Assembly: GCF_004791585.1 (NCBI RefSeq)
Contig: NZ_SRUU01000003.1
Coordinates: forward strand, 248,690-312,689
DNA length: 64,000 nt
DNA from: Mesorhizobium sp. M1C.F.Ca.ET.210.01.1.1
GTDB taxonomy: Bacteria > Pseudomonadota > Alphaproteobacteria > Rhizobiales > Rhizobiaceae
Direction of reading: 5' to 3'
Positions 20,775 through 31,654 of this stretch are shown in pieces. A program made the translations under genes and the position numbers. How positions within the stretch are numbered: position 1 is the first letter of the stretch; the number at the start of each line of letters is the position of its first letter. Under the pieces are notes generated by a model. It was not told the DNA's origin, did no database searches, and was given only the letters and a program-made list of their open reading frames with translations.

Positions 20775-20840
20775 ACAAAACGTCAACGCATTCACTAAAC
20801 TTTAAACGGTTGCGGAACACAACTGGAACAGATAGTGTTT

Positions 20841-20855
20841 GTTCTGGGTTTGTTT
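20841..20855 (+). promoter_or_regulatory. LexA operator (SOS box) upstream of lexA
   Basis: GTTC-N7-GTTT at 20841-20855 (GTTCTGGGTTTGTTT) matches the alphaproteobacterial direct-repeat SOS box GTTC-N7-GTTC with one change in the last base. It lies 36-50 bases before the lexA start codon, as expected for autorepression. A weak promoter, GTTGCG with 17-base spacing to ATAGTG, lies just upstream, which would place the box near the transcription start. Confidence 0.7.
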
Positions 20856-20890
20856 TCTGATTCTGATTTTGGAACCCGTTGGGGGCTACC

Positions 20891-21625
20891 ATGCTGACGC
20901 GCAAGCAACATGAACTTCTGATGTTCATCCACGAACGGCTCAAGGAAAGCGGAATCCCGCCGTCTTTCGACGAGATGAAGGAAGCGCTCGACCTTGCCTC
21001 GAAGTCGGGCATCCACCGGCTGATCACGGCGCTCGAGGAACGCGGCTTCATTCGCCGGCTGCCGAACCGGGCGCGCGCGCTGGAGGTGCTGCGCCTGCCC
21101 GACTCGATCGCGCCTGGCCTCAATGCGGCGAGGAAATTCTCGCCCAGCGTCATCCAGGGCGGCCAAGGCAATCTCGGCCGCCAGATCAAGCCTGCGGCGC
21201 TCTCCCGCACGCCCACGCCCAGCAATGACGATGACGTCGTTTCGGCTGTGTCCATTCCGGTGATGGGTCGTATCGCCGCCGGCGTGCCGATCGACGCCAT
21301 CCAGCACCAGACGCATTCGATCACAGTGCCGCCGGATATGATCGCGGGCGGCGAGCATTACGCGCTGGAGGTCAAGGGCGATTCGATGATCGAGGCCGGC
21401 ATCTTCGATGGCGACACGGTCATCATCCGCAACGCCAACACCGCAAGCCCTGGCGAGATCGTCGTGGCGCTGGTCGACGACGAGGAAGCGACGCTGAAGC
21501 GCTTCCGTCGCAAAGGCGCCTCGATCGCGCTCGAGGCCGCCAATCCGGCCTATGAGACCCGCATCTTCGGTCCGGACAGGGTCAAGGTTCAGGGCAAGCT
21601 GGTTGGGCTGATCCGGCGTTACTGA
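20891..21625 (+). CDS. lexA: Transcriptional repressor LexA
   Basis: SOS-response repressor and self-cleaving serine protease activated by RecA filaments. The 244-residue product has an N-terminal winged helix ([28 protein letters not shown]), the Ala-Gly cleavage site in GRIAAGVPI, the catalytic serine in GDSMIEAG and the catalytic lysine in EATLKRF. The in-frame TTG at 20879 is possible, but the ATG at 20891 matches the family N-terminus. It follows moeA with its own operator and overlaps the end of comEC by 7 bases tail to tail. Confidence 0.97.
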   Translation: MLTRKQHELLMFIHERLKESGIPPSFDEMKEALDLASKSGIHRLITALEERGFIRRLPNRARALEVLRLPDSIAPGLNAARKFSPSVIQGGQGNLGRQIKPAALSRTPTPSNDDDVVSAVSIPVMGRIAAGVPIDAIQHQTHSITVPPDMIAGGEHYALEVKGDSMIEAGIFDGDTVIIRNANTASPGEIVVALVDDEEATLKRFRRKGASIALEAANPAYETRIFGPDRVKVQGKLVGLIRRY

Positions 21626-24072
21626 GCTGGAGGCGGCTTAGTGTCCGCCTTCTCAGGCCTCTCGTAAGGGGCCAGTCCCCTCGCCTCACGCGAATATCTT
21701 CGTTGCTCATGCCAGGGGCGGTAGGGTTTTTCGACGGCATAGCGAATGACGGGCCGCGCTGTCGCTGACTGCGGGTCGAAGAAGACGGCAGCGCTGCCGT
21801 CGCGAGCAAGCTGGCGCTTGGTGACGACAAGAACGCTCGGATCGCGGCAAGGATTGTAGGCCGTGGCGTCGTCGATGACGATGAGGTCGGCAAAGCCGCA
21901 GGCCGGCCTGGCGCTGTTGCGATTTTCCGCCAACGCGACGATCGCGCCGGACGGATGCCGGCCGATGCAGAGATCGCCCGTGCAGTAAAAGGGCGATCCC
22001 GGCGGCAGGTCGACGGGGTCGGCGATGCCCAGCGCGCCTTCGGCGAATGTCTCCGGCGGCACGATCGTCTCGGCCCTGAGCGCGCGTTTCCAGTTATCGG
22101 TGGTGAACTCGTTGGAGCTGGCACGGTTGATCGCGAGCTCCCCGCCGCCGATCGGCATCGCCACCAGATGCGCGTCCTCGGAGATCAGCAGATCAGGCGT
22201 GCGCACTTGCGGAATGGCCAGCAAGGCAGCAACTGCGAAAGGAATTGCAGCCAGCCTGAGCCAGGTGGTGGCCATGGTGGCGATGACGAGCGCGATTGTC
22301 GCCAGCAGCACCGACTGGATCGAGATCAATCCCACGGCGTCGACCGGTGACCACTCTGAAATCCACGCCGAGATCGCGATCATGGCCGTCAGGCCTTTGC
22401 CCATCAAATAGAGGAAAGGCCAATCGAAGCCGAACGGCATCATGACCGCGCTGGCGACGGCGAGGAACATCACGACGGTGACGATCGGCATGATCGCCAG
22501 ATTGGCCAGCAGGCTGAGCGGTGAGACGCGCTGGAAATGCCAGATGGCAAACAGCGCCGTGGCGGTTCCGGCAATGATCGACGTCATCGCGGCGCCGCCT
22601 GCTCCGACCGCCAACTTATGCGACATGAACCGCAGGAACGAACGCTTTGCCGGCGGCGCTCTCATTTTGCCGGCGCGGTAGTCGGCCCAGCCGGCATAGG
22701 CGCCGACGAGAGCGGCGGTCGCCGCGAACGACATCTGAAAGCTCGGGCCAACCACTTCATGCGGCGATACCAGGATGACGGCGATGGCCGAGATCGCCAG
22801 GTTGCGCATCGTCAGCGCCGCCCGGTCGAACAGCACGGCGACCAGCATCACCGCCAGCATGATGAAGCTTCGTTCGGCGGCGACCACGACGCCGGAGATC
22901 ACGAGGTAGCCGGCAATCGATATCAGTGCGATGCCAGCGACATATTTCTTCACCGGACGGCGTGAGGAGAAATCCGGAAACAGCGCGAAGGCGCCACGCA
23001 GCAGAAGCATAACCGTGCCGGCGACCAGCGCCATGTGCAGGCCCGAGATCGAGATGATGTGGTAGATGCCCGTCCGCCGCATCGCTTCGTTGATGTCCTC
23101 GGGGATGCCGGCGCGAATGCCGACGATCAGCGCCGCGGCAATTTCGCCTTCGGGTCCGCCAACGGTGCTTCTGATGTGATCGGCGATGTTTTCGCGCGCG
23201 TTCTCGATCGTCGAAGCGATGCTCGTCCCTGCCGGCGGATCGGTTGTCGGGATGACCTGCGGATCGCCGAGGAAGAAGCCGCTGCCGCCGATGCCGGAAA
23301 AATAGCTGTCGAAGGAAAAGTCGTAACTTTCGGGGCGGACCGGTCCGGTCGGCGGCAAAAGCCGTGCATAACCCGTCACCAGCGACCCTGCCTTCATTTC
23401 GGGTGGGATCCTGCGCGCCGAAAGCCTGACGCGATCCGGCGCGTAGCGCAGCTGCGGATGCGCGGTCGAGATGAGGTCGATGGTCAGCCGCACACGGCCA
23501 TTGGCCATTTCCTCGGCGATGACGACGCGCCCCGTCAGCCGCGTCTGGATCTCGGAGCCAAGCATCGGCGTTGCGGCCCGCCAGGTCTCGACCTTCGCGG
23601 CGACGAAGCCCAAAGCGCAAAACAGCGCCGCCATGCAGACGAGATGCGTCTTCGGCCAGGAGCGGGAAACCGCCGCGCATACGGCCATCAATGCTGCCGC
23701 TGCCAACGGCCTGTAGAGATCCGGCTCGGCGCCCAGGGAAAAATAGAGGATGACCCCGGCGGCCAGGAACACCGGCACCAGCAGGAAGGCGATGCCTCGG
23801 TCGAGCTCGGTGGTTGCGGCTTCGGCGACGCTCCGGCGAAGCGCGGGAAACGAGGCACGGCGGAATTGCCTGCGGATCCGCTCGACGGCTGCCGGCGGAG
23901 AAGGCTGGCGGGCGGCACCGCCGTCCGGCGGCAAAATCTCGGTAGCCGGACGCGGCGCCGGAAGCGAAACCGGCGTCGCTTCGTCAGGCACAGTGGCGGC
24001 AAACAGCAGGCGCTCGCTGACGCCAGCCGTCACCCCCTCGCCCTCCTCCGCGCCCCGGCCACGTCCAGCCAT
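21619..24072 (-). CDS. comEC: ComEC/Rec2 family competence-type membrane protein
   Basis: ComEC forms the inner-membrane DNA channel in transformable bacteria. The 817-residue product has an N-terminal cytoplasmic stretch of about 85 residues, a DUF4131 domain, the Competence domain with [15 protein letters not shown] near residue 330, and about ten membrane helices. The C-terminal part (about 640-817) sits where many relatives carry a metallo-beta-lactamase domain, but no HxHxDH motif is visible; in this lineage the domain seems degenerate. Competence has not been shown for such organisms, so the role is uncertain. Convergent with lexA, divergent from gltX. Confidence 0.9.
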   Translation of the reverse strand: MAGRGRGAEEGEGVTAGVSERLLFAATVPDEATPVSLPAPRPATEILPPDGGAARQPSPPAAVERIRRQFRRASFPALRRSVAEAATTELDRGIAFLLVPVFLAAGVILYFSLGAEPDLYRPLAAAALMAVCAAVSRSWPKTHLVCMAALFCALGFVAAKVETWRAATPMLGSEIQTRLTGRVVIAEEMANGRVRLTIDLISTAHPQLRYAPDRVRLSARRIPPEMKAGSLVTGYARLLPPTGPVRPESYDFSFDSYFSGIGGSGFFLGDPQVIPTTDPPAGTSIASTIENARENIADHIRSTVGGPEGEIAAALIVGIRAGIPEDINEAMRRTGIYHIISISGLHMALVAGTVMLLLRGAFALFPDFSSRRPVKKYVAGIALISIAGYLVISGVVVAAERSFIMLAVMLVAVLFDRAALTMRNLAISAIAVILVSPHEVVGPSFQMSFAATAALVGAYAGWADYRAGKMRAPPAKRSFLRFMSHKLAVGAGGAAMTSIIAGTATALFAIWHFQRVSPLSLLANLAIMPIVTVVMFLAVASAVMMPFGFDWPFLYLMGKGLTAMIAISAWISEWSPVDAVGLISIQSVLLATIALVIATMATTWLRLAAIPFAVAALLAIPQVRTPDLLISEDAHLVAMPIGGGELAINRASSNEFTTDNWKRALRAETIVPPETFAEGALGIADPVDLPPGSPFYCTGDLCIGRHPSGAIVALAENRNSARPACGFADLIVIDDATAYNPCRDPSVLVVTKRQLARDGSAAVFFDPQSATARPVIRYAVEKPYRPWHEQRRYSREARGLAPYERPEKADTKPPPAQ

Positions 24073-24173
24073 CGGGTCTGCCCCTTGCGCCCCAGACCTC
24101 CTATGCTACATGAACGCCGACCGCGCGAAAGTCCGCGCATTCACGTCTGCTTCAGTGCCAGCCTGAGAGTTCC

Positions 24174-25598
24174 ATGTCCGACAAGGTCGTCACCCGTTTT
24201 GCCCCCTCGCCCACCGGCTACCTGCACATCGGTGGCGCGCGCACGGCGCTGTTCAACTGGCTCTATGCCAGGCATACGGGCGGCACGATGCTGCTGCGCA
24301 TCGAGGACACCGATCGCGAGCGCTCCACCGAAGCGGCGACGGCCGCTATTCTCGACGGACTGACCTGGCTCGGCCTCTCATGGGACGGCGAGGCCGTCTC
24401 GCAATTCGAGCGCGCGCCGCGCCACCGCGAGGTGGCCGAGGAGCTCGTGCGCCTGGGCAAGGCCTATTACAGCTACGAGACGCCAGCCGAGCTCGAGGCG
24501 ATGCGCGAGACAGCGCGGGCCAAGGGTCTGCCGCCGCGCTACAACGGCCAGTGGCGCGACCGCGATCCGTCAGAGGCGCCTCCCGGCGTCAAGGGCGCGA
24601 TCCGCATCAAGGCGCCGATCGAGGGCGAGACCATCGTGCACGACCGCGTGCAGGGCGAGGTGCGCTTTCCGAACAAGGATCTCGACGACTTCATCATCCT
24701 GCGTTCGGACGGCAACCCGACCTACATGCATGCCGTGGTCGTCGACGACCATGACATGGGCGTGACCCACATCATCCGTGGCGACGACCATCTCACCAAC
24801 GCCGCGCGCCAGACCGTGATCTACAACGCCATGGGCTGGGCCGTGCCGTCGATGTCGCACATCCCGCTGATTCACGGCGCCGACGGCGCCAAGCTGTCGA
24901 AGCGCCACGGCGCGCTCGGCGTCGAGGCCTATCGCGCGATGGGCTATCTGCCAGAGGCCCTGCTCAACTATCTGGCCAGGCTCGGCTGGAGCCATGGCGA
25001 CGACGAGGTGATGTCGATCAACGATATGATCTCCTGGTTCGACATCGGCGACGTCAACAAGGGCGCCGCGCGCTTCGACTTCGCCAAGCTCGAGGCGCTG
25101 AACGGCGTGCACATGCGCCAGATGGACGACAACGCCCTCCTCGACGTCTTCGTCGCCACCTTGCGCTATCTCGAAGGTGGCCCGGCGCTCGCGGCAAAGC
25201 TCGACGACAGGCGCAAGGCGCAGCTGCTGGCCGCCATGCCCGGCCTCAAGGAGCGCGCAAAGACGCTGGTCGAGCTCGTGGACGGAGCCGCCTTCCTGTT
25301 CGCCGAACGCCCCCTGCAGCTCGATGAGAAGGCCGCGGGGTTGCTCGGTGGTGAGGCGCGCGCAATTCTGCGCGGGGCCAATGCCGCGCTCGCGGCGGTC
25401 GCCGGCGAATGGACCGCGGCGTCGGCGGAGGCTGCGATCCGCGACTTTGCGCAGGCAGGCGGCCACAAGCTCGGCGCCGTGGCCCAACCGCTGAGAGCCG
25501 CGCTTACCGGCCGGAGCACCTCGCCCGGCGTGTTCGATGTGCTTGCCGTGTTGGGACGCGACGAAAGTCTAGCGCGGATCGGAGACCAAATCGATTAG
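24174..25598 (+). CDS. gltX: Glutamate--tRNA ligase
   Basis: Class I aminoacyl-tRNA synthetase charging tRNA-Glu, and probably mischarging tRNA-Gln, which the GatCAB amidotransferase then corrects; gatA and gatC are in this window. The 474-residue protein shows [19 protein letters not shown] (HIGH motif), RIEDTD, and KLSKRHGA (KMSKS motif), with the C-terminal anticodon-binding helical domain. The start ATG at 24174 fits the [16 protein letters not shown]-terminus. Confidence 0.97.
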   Translation: MSDKVVTRFAPSPTGYLHIGGARTALFNWLYARHTGGTMLLRIEDTDRERSTEAATAAILDGLTWLGLSWDGEAVSQFERAPRHREVAEELVRLGKAYYSYETPAELEAMRETARAKGLPPRYNGQWRDRDPSEAPPGVKGAIRIKAPIEGETIVHDRVQGEVRFPNKDLDDFIILRSDGNPTYMHAVVVDDHDMGVTHIIRGDDHLTNAARQTVIYNAMGWAVPSMSHIPLIHGADGAKLSKRHGALGVEAYRAMGYLPEALLNYLARLGWSHGDDEVMSINDMISWFDIGDVNKGAARFDFAKLEALNGVHMRQMDDNALLDVFVATLRYLEGGPALAAKLDDRRKAQLLAAMPGLKERAKTLVELVDGAAFLFAERPLQLDEKAAGLLGGEARAILRGANAALAAVAGEWTAASAEAAIRDFAQAGGHKLGAVAQPLRAALTGRSTSPGVFDVLAVLGRDESLARIGDQID

Positions 25599-25779
25599 GA
25601 GCGAACTGGCCCAAGAAGATTGGCATTGAAAGGTGTGTTTCGCAGTGCAACATTAGGCCTTGGCCCAATCTGGCACGCACCTCCTAAAATGCGGTGGTAA
25701 GTTCGCGCATTCCGGTGATTTCGACGTGTCGTTTGCAGGAATTGCCTTGCCGGCATGAGGAAACATAAAGGAGTTTGCA

Positions 25780-27108
25780 ATGAGCGAAGCTGCGACAAAA
25801 CTGGAACCGGGCGGCAAGGCGCATGGGTCGACCGCCAGGCTCGAACTCGCCGGCAAGACCCATGAATTCAAGGTGCGAAGCGGCTCGACCGGGCCCGACG
25901 TCATCGACATCGGCGCGCTCTACAGCACAACCGGGGCTTTCACCTACGATCCCGGCTTCACGTCGACGGCGAGCTGCGAGTCGGCGATCACCTTCATTGA
26001 CGGCGATGCCGGCATCCTGTTGCATCGCGGCTATCCGATCGACCAGCTTGCCGAACATGGCGACTTCCTCGAGGTCTGCTACCTCCTGCTCTACGGCGAA
26101 TTGCCGACCAAGGCGCAGAAGGACGACTTCGACTACCGCGTGACGCGCCACACCATGGTGCATGAGCAGATGTCGCGCTTCTTCACCGGCTTCCGCCGCG
26201 ACGCGCACCCGATGGCGGTGATGTGCGGGGTGGTCGGCGCGCTGTCGGCCTTCTATCACGACTCGACCGACATCTCGGATCCCTACCAGCGCATGGTCGC
26301 CTCGATGCGGCTGATCGCCAAGATGCCGACCATCGCGGCGATGGCCTACAAATACCACATCGGCCAGCCCTTCATTTATCCGAAGAACGAGCTGAACTTC
26401 GCGGCGAACTTCCTGCATATGTGCTTTGCGGTGCCCTGCGAGGAATACAAGATCAACCCGGTGCTGGCCCGCGCCATGGAGCGCATCTTCATCCTGCACG
26501 CCGACCACGAGCAGAACGCGTCGACATCGACCGTTCGGCTTGCCGGCTCCTCGGGCGCCAATCCGTTTGCCTGCATTGCCGCCGGCATCGCCTGCCTGTG
26601 GGGTCCGGCGCATGGCGGCGCCAACGAGGCGGCCCTCAACATGCTGGGCGAGATCGGCCATGTCGACCACATCCCGGAATTCATCGCCCGCGCCAAGGAC
26701 AAGAACGACCCGTTCCGGCTGATGGGTTTTGGCCATCGCGTCTACAAGAACTATGACCCGCGCGCCAAGATCATGCAGAAGACCGCGCATGAGGTGCTGG
26801 GCGAGCTAGGCATCAAGGACGATCCGCTGCTCGACATTGCGATGGAGCTGGAGAAGATCGCTCTGACCGACGAATATTTCATCGAGAAGAAGCTTTATCC
26901 GAACGTCGATTTCTACTCCGGCATCACGCTGAAGGCGTTGGGCTTCCCCACCACAATGTTCACCGTGCTGTTTGCGGTTGCCCGCACCGTCGGCTGGATC
27001 GCGCAATGGAAGGAAATGATCGAGGATCCGCACCAGAAGATCGGCCGCCCGCGCCAGCTCTACACAGGCGCCACGGAACGGGACTACGTGCCGATCGCGA
27101 AGCGGTAG
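25780..27108 (+). CDS. gltA: Citrate synthase (type II)
   Basis: Condenses oxaloacetate and acetyl-CoA to citrate. The 442-residue product is of the hexameric Gram-negative type: it contains [29 protein letters not shown] and [15 protein letters not shown] (catalytic histidines), and the DFYSGI segment with the catalytic aspartate. The ATG at 25780 is preceded by AAAGGAG. The 181-base gap after gltX holds a possible CTTGGC / CTAAAA promoter around 25659-25690. Downstream, copy B of the heptamer repeat begins 12 bases after the stop. Confidence 0.97.
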   Translation: MSEAATKLEPGGKAHGSTARLELAGKTHEFKVRSGSTGPDVIDIGALYSTTGAFTYDPGFTSTASCESAITFIDGDAGILLHRGYPIDQLAEHGDFLEVCYLLLYGELPTKAQKDDFDYRVTRHTMVHEQMSRFFTGFRRDAHPMAVMCGVVGALSAFYHDSTDISDPYQRMVASMRLIAKMPTIAAMAYKYHIGQPFIYPKNELNFAANFLHMCFAVPCEEYKINPVLARAMERIFILHADHEQNASTSTVRLAGSSGANPFACIAAGIACLWGPAHGGANEAALNMLGEIGHVDHIPEFIARAKDKNDPFRLMGFGHRVYKNYDPRAKIMQKTAHEVLGELGIKDDPLLDIAMELEKIALTDEYFIEKKLYPNVDFYSGITLKALGFPTTMFTVLFAVARTVGWIAQWKEMIEDPHQKIGRPRQLYTGATERDYVPIAKR

Positions 27109-27120
27109 GGATCGGAAATA

Positions 27121-27174
27121 GGCAGTGGGGCAGTAGGGAATAAGGCGCCTACTGCCTACTACTGCCTACTGCCT
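27121..27174. repeat. Palindromic heptamer repeat, copy B
   Basis: Left arm GGCAGTGGGGCAGTAGGG (27121-27138) and right arm with CCTACTGCC and TACTGCC units (27148-27174), the same palindromic unit as copy A at 9978-10058 but shorter. It lies between convergent gltA and lpxB and, like copy A, extends into the minus-strand gene, supplying the last codons (GSSRQ) and TAG stop of lpxB. Confidence 0.85.
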
Positions 27175-28339
27175 TCTTGATGCACCCCAGAACCACTCCG
27201 GCGGCGATTTCGCCGGAGGGTCTCTCGGTTGCCATGCGCCTCGCGATCTCGGCGAAGCCCGATATCTGCCAGGCGCGCAGGCCGGTATCGGCAAACAGGG
27301 CTTCCAACTGGCGCGCCAGGTTCTCCGGCCTGACATACTGGTCGTAGAACTCCGGCACCAGCGCGCGATCGGCGATCAGGTTGGGCAGCAGCGCCGACCA
27401 CGTCGTCACGAGATGCTGCGCCAACTGTCTGGCGATCGGGTCAAGCATATAGCTGGAAACCATCGGAACACGGGAAAGAGCCAGCTCGAGCGAAACTGTT
27501 CCCGACGCGATCAAAGCCGCGTCGGCCTTGCCGAAAGCCTGCCATTTGCGCTCCGGATCGGTGATGATCTCGGGTTTCTCGTCCCACGTCGCGACCGACA
27601 TCCTGACCAGGTCGGCGACATGCGGTACCGTCGGCAATAGCAGGCGCAACCGGTGGCCACGCTGACGCAAGACCGACACCGTCTTGCCGAACGGTTCGAT
27701 CAGCCTGCGCACCTCGCCGCGGCGCGAGCCGGGCAGCACAAGTAACGTCTTGACGCGGTCCTCCGACAGGTCGCGAGGCAAGCTCTGCGCCTTGGCCGCG
27801 CCAAGCACGCCCGGATCCTGCGTCAGCCGGTGGCCGACGTAAGTGCCGGGCGGCCCGCCGAGGCGAGCGAGCGCCTTCACCTCGAAAGGCAGAATGCAAA
27901 GGATATGATCGACATAGGGCTTCATCGCCACCGCCCTGCCCGGACGCCATGCCCAAACGCTCGGGCAGACATAGTGGACGATCGGGATGGCGGGCGCGCC
28001 AGCGCGGACTTTTTTGGCGACACGCAACGAAAAGTCCGGGCTGTCGATGGTGATCAGGCAATCCGGCCGCTCGGCCGCGACCGTGGCGGCCGTCTGGCTG
28101 ATCCGCCGCATCAGCCGCGGCAGGTCGCGCAAGACGGCGCTGAAGCCCATCAGCGCGATCTCACTGCCGTCGAAGAGCGGTGTCAGCCCCAATTCCTGCA
28201 GATGCCGGCCGCCAATGCCGACAAGCTGGATCTTGCGACCGGTGGCGTTCTCGAGCGCACGCACGATGTCGGCGCCGAGCAGATCGCCCGACTCCTCGCC
28301 GGCGACGATGGCGATCTTGAGCGGCTTCTCACCGGTCAT
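27149..28339 (-). CDS. lpxB: Lipid-A-disaccharide synthase
   Basis: Peripheral membrane GT19 glycosyltransferase joining UDP-2,3-diacylglucosamine and lipid X to form the lipid A disaccharide. The 396-residue protein has GEESGDLLGADIVRAL at the N-terminus, the HYVCPSVWAWRPGR segment, LLVLPGSRRGEV, and SGTVSLELAL near the acceptor site. The ATG at 28339 overlaps the lpxI stop by 11 bases; the open extension to 28387 lies inside lpxI. The terminal GSSRQ residues come from the heptamer repeat and are unlikely to be conserved. Last gene of the lipid A cluster. Confidence 0.96.
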   Translation of the reverse strand: MTGEKPLKIAIVAGEESGDLLGADIVRALENATGRKIQLVGIGGRHLQELGLTPLFDGSEIALMGFSAVLRDLPRLMRRISQTAATVAAERPDCLITIDSPDFSLRVAKKVRAGAPAIPIVHYVCPSVWAWRPGRAVAMKPYVDHILCILPFEVKALARLGGPPGTYVGHRLTQDPGVLGAAKAQSLPRDLSEDRVKTLLVLPGSRRGEVRRLIEPFGKTVSVLRQRGHRLRLLLPTVPHVADLVRMSVATWDEKPEIITDPERKWQAFGKADAALIASGTVSLELALSRVPMVSSYMLDPIARQLAQHLVTTWSALLPNLIADRALVPEFYDQYVRPENLARQLEALFADTGLRAWQISGFAEIARRMATERPSGEIAAGVVLGCIKKAVGSSRQ

Positions 28340-29231
28340 CAGTCGGTTCCATCGCGCGGAATCCGACGATGAACAAGCCAAGCGCATTGGCTCGTGATAG
28401 TGTCGTCGGGCCTTCGAGAATGAGCGAGCGGCCGGCCTCGACGGCTATCCCGGCCAGGCCGGCGGCATGCGCGGCCTCGATCGTCTCGGGACCGATGGAC
28501 GGCAAATCCGCGCGCAACTCCTGACCGGGCTTGGCGCATTTGACCAGCACGCCGCGCGTCTTGCCCGCGAGCCTGCCGTGTCCGCGCAGTTCGCGCGTTC
28601 TTTCGAGCAGGCCCTTGGTGCCTTCGACGCCTTCCAGCGCGATGGCCCGCCCCGCGATCGCAATCGCCGCCTGGCCTATGTCGAGCGCGCCGATGGCCTT
28701 GGCAGCCGCACGGCCCGCCTCGATATCACGCCAGTCGGACTTGCTTGGCCCGGTCGCCGTCAACGTGCCTTCACCGGCCGTCAGTTCGGGGACGACCTCA
28801 TGCGCGCCGACCACCTTGATGCCCCGCTTTTCGAGCCCCCGCGTCAACACCTTCAAAAGTCCGTCATCGCCACGGGCCAATGCAGCGATCACCGACGGTA
28901 CGATCGCCAACAGCCCGAGACTGGGACGCATGTTGCTCAGCCTTGGCCTGCGCTTGATTTCGCCGGCAAGGACCAGATGGGTTACGCCGTGGCGTTTCAG
29001 CGTGGACACCAGGGAGCCGATCTGCTCGAGCGCCATGGTGACGTGCTCGTACCGGCCAAGCTGTTGCTCGCGGTCAGCCTCCCCCTCCATCAACAGAATG
29101 AAGGGCGGATAGCCGTGCGCGGCCAGACCATCGGCCACCTCCACCGGCAGGCTGCCGCCACCGGCGATAATCCCGACCCTGGAGCCCGGCGCAAGTTCAA
29201 GCGCTGATCCGGTGGGATCAGCCCTCGTCAT
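28329..29231 (-). CDS. lpxI: UDP-2,3-diacylglucosamine pyrophosphatase LpxI (DUF1009)
   Basis: Hydrolyses UDP-2,3-diacylglucosamine to lipid X in bacteria lacking LpxH; LpxI was defined in Caulobacter and is typical of alphaproteobacteria. The 300-residue product has the N-terminal VGIIAGGGSLPVEVADGL, the GEIKRRPRL segment, and a C-terminal catalytic domain with the GVLVKCAKPGQELRADLP block. The ATG at 29231 overlaps the end of lpxA by 14 bases; the frame extends to 29276 inside lpxA. Its place between lpxA and lpxB matches its pathway step. Confidence 0.94.
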   Translation of the reverse strand: MTRADPTGSALELAPGSRVGIIAGGGSLPVEVADGLAAHGYPPFILLMEGEADREQQLGRYEHVTMALEQIGSLVSTLKRHGVTHLVLAGEIKRRPRLSNMRPSLGLLAIVPSVIAALARGDDGLLKVLTRGLEKRGIKVVGAHEVVPELTAGEGTLTATGPSKSDWRDIEAGRAAAKAIGALDIGQAAIAIAGRAIALEGVEGTKGLLERTRELRGHGRLAGKTRGVLVKCAKPGQELRADLPSIGPETIEAAHAAGLAGIAVEAGRSLILEGPTTLSRANALGLFIVGFRAMEPTDDR

Positions 29232-30060
29232 CGCCATCGTCATCGCCACCACCGCCCTTGAGCGACGGGACGGCATAGTGCCGCTTGCCGCGACTGGTGA
29301 TGAAATCGATGATCTTCATGGCCGTTGGCGACGAGGCGAATTCCACCTTGGCGATTTCGACATTCTCGGCAACGGTCCGGGACCGGTCGAAAATCATCCT
29401 GTAGGCCCTGCGCAGCAGGTAGATCTCAGAGCGCTGCAGGCCGGAGCGCTTCAGGCCGATGATGTTCAAGCCGCGCAGGCTGGCGCGATTGCCGACGGCA
29501 ATCGCATAGGGAATGACATCACCGACAAAAGCCGAGCACCCGCCGAGAAAGGCGTTGTCGCCGACACGCACGAATTGATGAACGGCGCTGAGGCCGCCGA
29601 TATAGACGTTGTCGCCGATCTCGCAGTGACCGCCAAGCGTCGCGCCGTTCGCGAAGGTGGCATTCTTGCCGACAACGCAATCATGGGCGATGTGAGCATA
29701 GGCAAGGAAATTGCCGTTGTCGCCGACAGTCGTCTCGCCGCGGCTGGTATCGGTGCCGACATGCATTGTGACGCCTTCGCGGATCGTGCAGTTCTCGCCG
29801 ATGACCAGCGTCGTGCGGCCGCCCTTGTGCTTTGTGTTCTGCGGCGGGCCACCCAGGATCGCCATCGGATAGACCTTGGTCGCGGCGCCGATGGTGGTCG
29901 CGCCCATCACCGCGACGTGGCTGACCAGTTCGACACGGTCACCGATAACCGCGTCGGCGCTGACATGGCAGAACGGCCCGATGCGGACGCCCTCGCCGAT
30001 CTGGGCGCCGTCTTCGACGACCGCGGAAGGATGGATTGATGTCTGGATTTTCATAAGCAT
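29218..30060 (-). CDS. lpxA: UDP-N-acetylglucosamine O-acyltransferase
   Basis: First step of lipid A synthesis: transfers 3-hydroxyacyl from ACP to UDP-GlcNAc. The 280-residue protein is a left-handed beta-helix with hexapeptide repeats (IGEGVRIGPF, IGDRVELVSHVAVMG) and a C-terminal helical domain; HIAHDCVVG contains the catalytic histidine. It ends in an unusual Gly/Asp-rich tail (about 268-280). Two starts are possible, ATG at 30060 or 30054 (MKIQTS); neither has a clear Shine-Dalgarno. It starts within 10 bases of the fabZ stop. Confidence 0.95.
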   Translation of the reverse strand: MLMKIQTSIHPSAVVEDGAQIGEGVRIGPFCHVSADAVIGDRVELVSHVAVMGATTIGAATKVYPMAILGGPPQNTKHKGGRTTLVIGENCTIREGVTMHVGTDTSRGETTVGDNGNFLAYAHIAHDCVVGKNATFANGATLGGHCEIGDNVYIGGLSAVHQFVRVGDNAFLGGCSAFVGDVIPYAIAVGNRASLRGLNIIGLKRSGLQRSEIYLLRRAYRMIFDRSRTVAENVEIAKVEFASSPTAMKIIDFITSRGKRHYAVPSLKGGGGDDDGDDEG

Positions 30061-30069
30061 TTCGAACCG

Positions 30070-30528
30070 TCAGCCGGCAACCATGGCCGAGATCTCGGCT
30101 TCCGCCGCCTTCGCGCCGTCCACCATGGCCTCGCAGGCGAATTTGAGCAGGTTGCCGCGCATCTTGATTTTCTTGACATGGATCTTCAACTGGTCGCCTG
30201 GGCCGACCGGTTTGCGGAATTTCGCGTTGTCGATGGTGAGAAAGTAAACCAGCGACGGCTTTTCCGTGTTGAGGCTGCGGATGCAGATCGCGCCGGCCGT
30301 CTGAGCCATGGCCTCGATGATCAGGACGCCCGGCATCACCGGCTGTTCCGGGAAATGACCCTGGAAATGCGGCTCGTTGATGGTCACGTTCTTGATGCCG
30401 ACGGCCGAGTCGTTGCCGTCGATATCGACGATGCGATCGATCATCAGGAACGGATAGCGGTGCGGCAGGAGCTTCATGAGCCCCATTATGTCAACCGCCT
30501 CGAGTGTCGTCGCAATCATATCAGCCAT
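30070..30528 (-). CDS. fabZ: 3-hydroxyacyl-[acyl-carrier-protein] dehydratase FabZ
   Basis: Dehydrates 3-hydroxyacyl-ACP in fatty acid elongation and so competes with LpxA and LpxD for hydroxyacyl-ACP. The 152-residue hot-dog-fold protein contains [13 protein letters not shown], the active-site [16 protein letters not shown] (catalytic His and, downstream, Glu in [10 protein letters not shown]). The ATG at 30526-30528 overlaps the lpxD stop; the frame extends to 30582. It lies between lpxD and lpxA as in most Gram-negative bacteria. Confidence 0.97.
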   Translation of the reverse strand: MADMIATTLEAVDIMGLMKLLPHRYPFLMIDRIVDIDGNDSAVGIKNVTINEPHFQGHFPEQPVMPGVLIIEAMAQTAGAICIRSLNTEKPSLVYFLTIDNAKFRKPVGPGDQLKIHVKKIKMRGNLLKFACEAMVDGAKAAEAEISAMVAG

Positions 30529-31576
30529 TTCCGTCGCTCTGCTTGCGCGTCCTGGCCAGCCTGCGCAGCATCGCGATCTCACGCATGGCTTCCGCCATCG
30601 GCTGCGCCGGATAGCCTCCCCAGACCTCGCCCGCCGGCACGTTGCTCATGAATCCGCTTCTCGCCGCAAGCTTGGCTCCCGGGCCGATGGTCAAATGATC
30701 GGCGAGGCCGACACCGCCACCCATGGTGACGTTGTCGCCCACGACGACGGAACCGGAAATACCCGAAAGCCCGGCTATAATGCAATTGCGGCCGATGCGA
30801 ACATTGTGGGCGATCTGCACCAGATTGTCGATCTTGGTGCCTTGTCCAATGATGGTGTCGGACATCGCGCCGCGATCGACGGTCGAGTTGGAACCGATCT
30901 CTACGTCGTCCTGGATGATGACGCGCCCGATTTGCGGCACGCGCTCGGGTCCCTTGGCGCCGCCCACGAAGCCGAACCCGTCCTGGCCGATCCTTGCGCC
31001 GCCATGTATGATGACGCGGTTGCCGATCAGTGCATATTGGATGCTGGCGCCCGGACCGACGTAGCCGTCGCGGCCTATCTTGCAGGAACGGCTGATGATG
31101 GCGTGGGGTGCAATGACCGTGCCGGCGCCTATGGAAGCGTCGGGACCGATCACGGCGCCTGCCTCCACGATCGCACCGGTTTCGACATGCGCGGACGCAT
31201 CGATATGCGCCTGCGGGGAAATGCCGGTTTCGCCGGTCATCGGCCCCGGGGTGGCGGCTTGCGGAAAGAGCAGCCGCCCGACCATGGCGAAGGCCTGCTG
31301 CGGACGCGGATGCACCAGCACCGCGATCCCCTGCGGGGCTCTGCTGGCGAAGTCGGCGGGACACAGGACGGCAGCCGCCTTGAGCGACTGCATCAGGGCG
31401 AAATTGCGCTTGCCGTCGACAAAGACGAGCGCACTATCGCCGCCCTCATTGGCGGGCGCCAGCGCTTCGATGGCGACATCAGCCTGCGAGGTATCTACGA
31501 GATTGGCGCCGGTCAGATTCGCGACCTCGCCAGCCGTATACCGGCGCGAAGGCGCGAAGAACACCGGGTCGGTCAT
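30521..31576 (-). CDS. lpxD: UDP-3-O-(3-hydroxyacyl)glucosamine N-acyltransferase
   Basis: Third step of lipid A synthesis, N-acylation of UDP-3-O-acylglucosamine. The 351-residue protein has the N-terminal uridine-binding domain (about 1-105), a left-handed beta-helix of hexapeptide repeats (about 115-310; e.g. [17 protein letters not shown]) and a C-terminal helix. [10 protein letters not shown] carries the catalytic histidine. It overlaps fabZ by 8 bases and follows bamA; no skp gene lies between bamA and lpxD, unlike in E. coli. Confidence 0.96.
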   Translation of the reverse strand: MTDPVFFAPSRRYTAGEVANLTGANLVDTSQADVAIEALAPANEGGDSALVFVDGKRNFALMQSLKAAAVLCPADFASRAPQGIAVLVHPRPQQAFAMVGRLLFPQAATPGPMTGETGISPQAHIDASAHVETGAIVEAGAVIGPDASIGAGTVIAPHAIISRSCKIGRDGYVGPGASIQYALIGNRVIIHGGARIGQDGFGFVGGAKGPERVPQIGRVIIQDDVEIGSNSTVDRGAMSDTIIGQGTKIDNLVQIAHNVRIGRNCIIAGLSGISGSVVVGDNVTMGGGVGLADHLTIGPGAKLAARSGFMSNVPAGEVWGGYPAQPMAEAMREIAMLRRLARTRKQSDGNG

Positions 31577-31654
31577 TCCACAAACATTATCCAGCTAGGT
31601 CGGATCAGTCTCTTCCGGGCCGTCAGGCGGCACGGAAACATCGTGACCCGCGGA

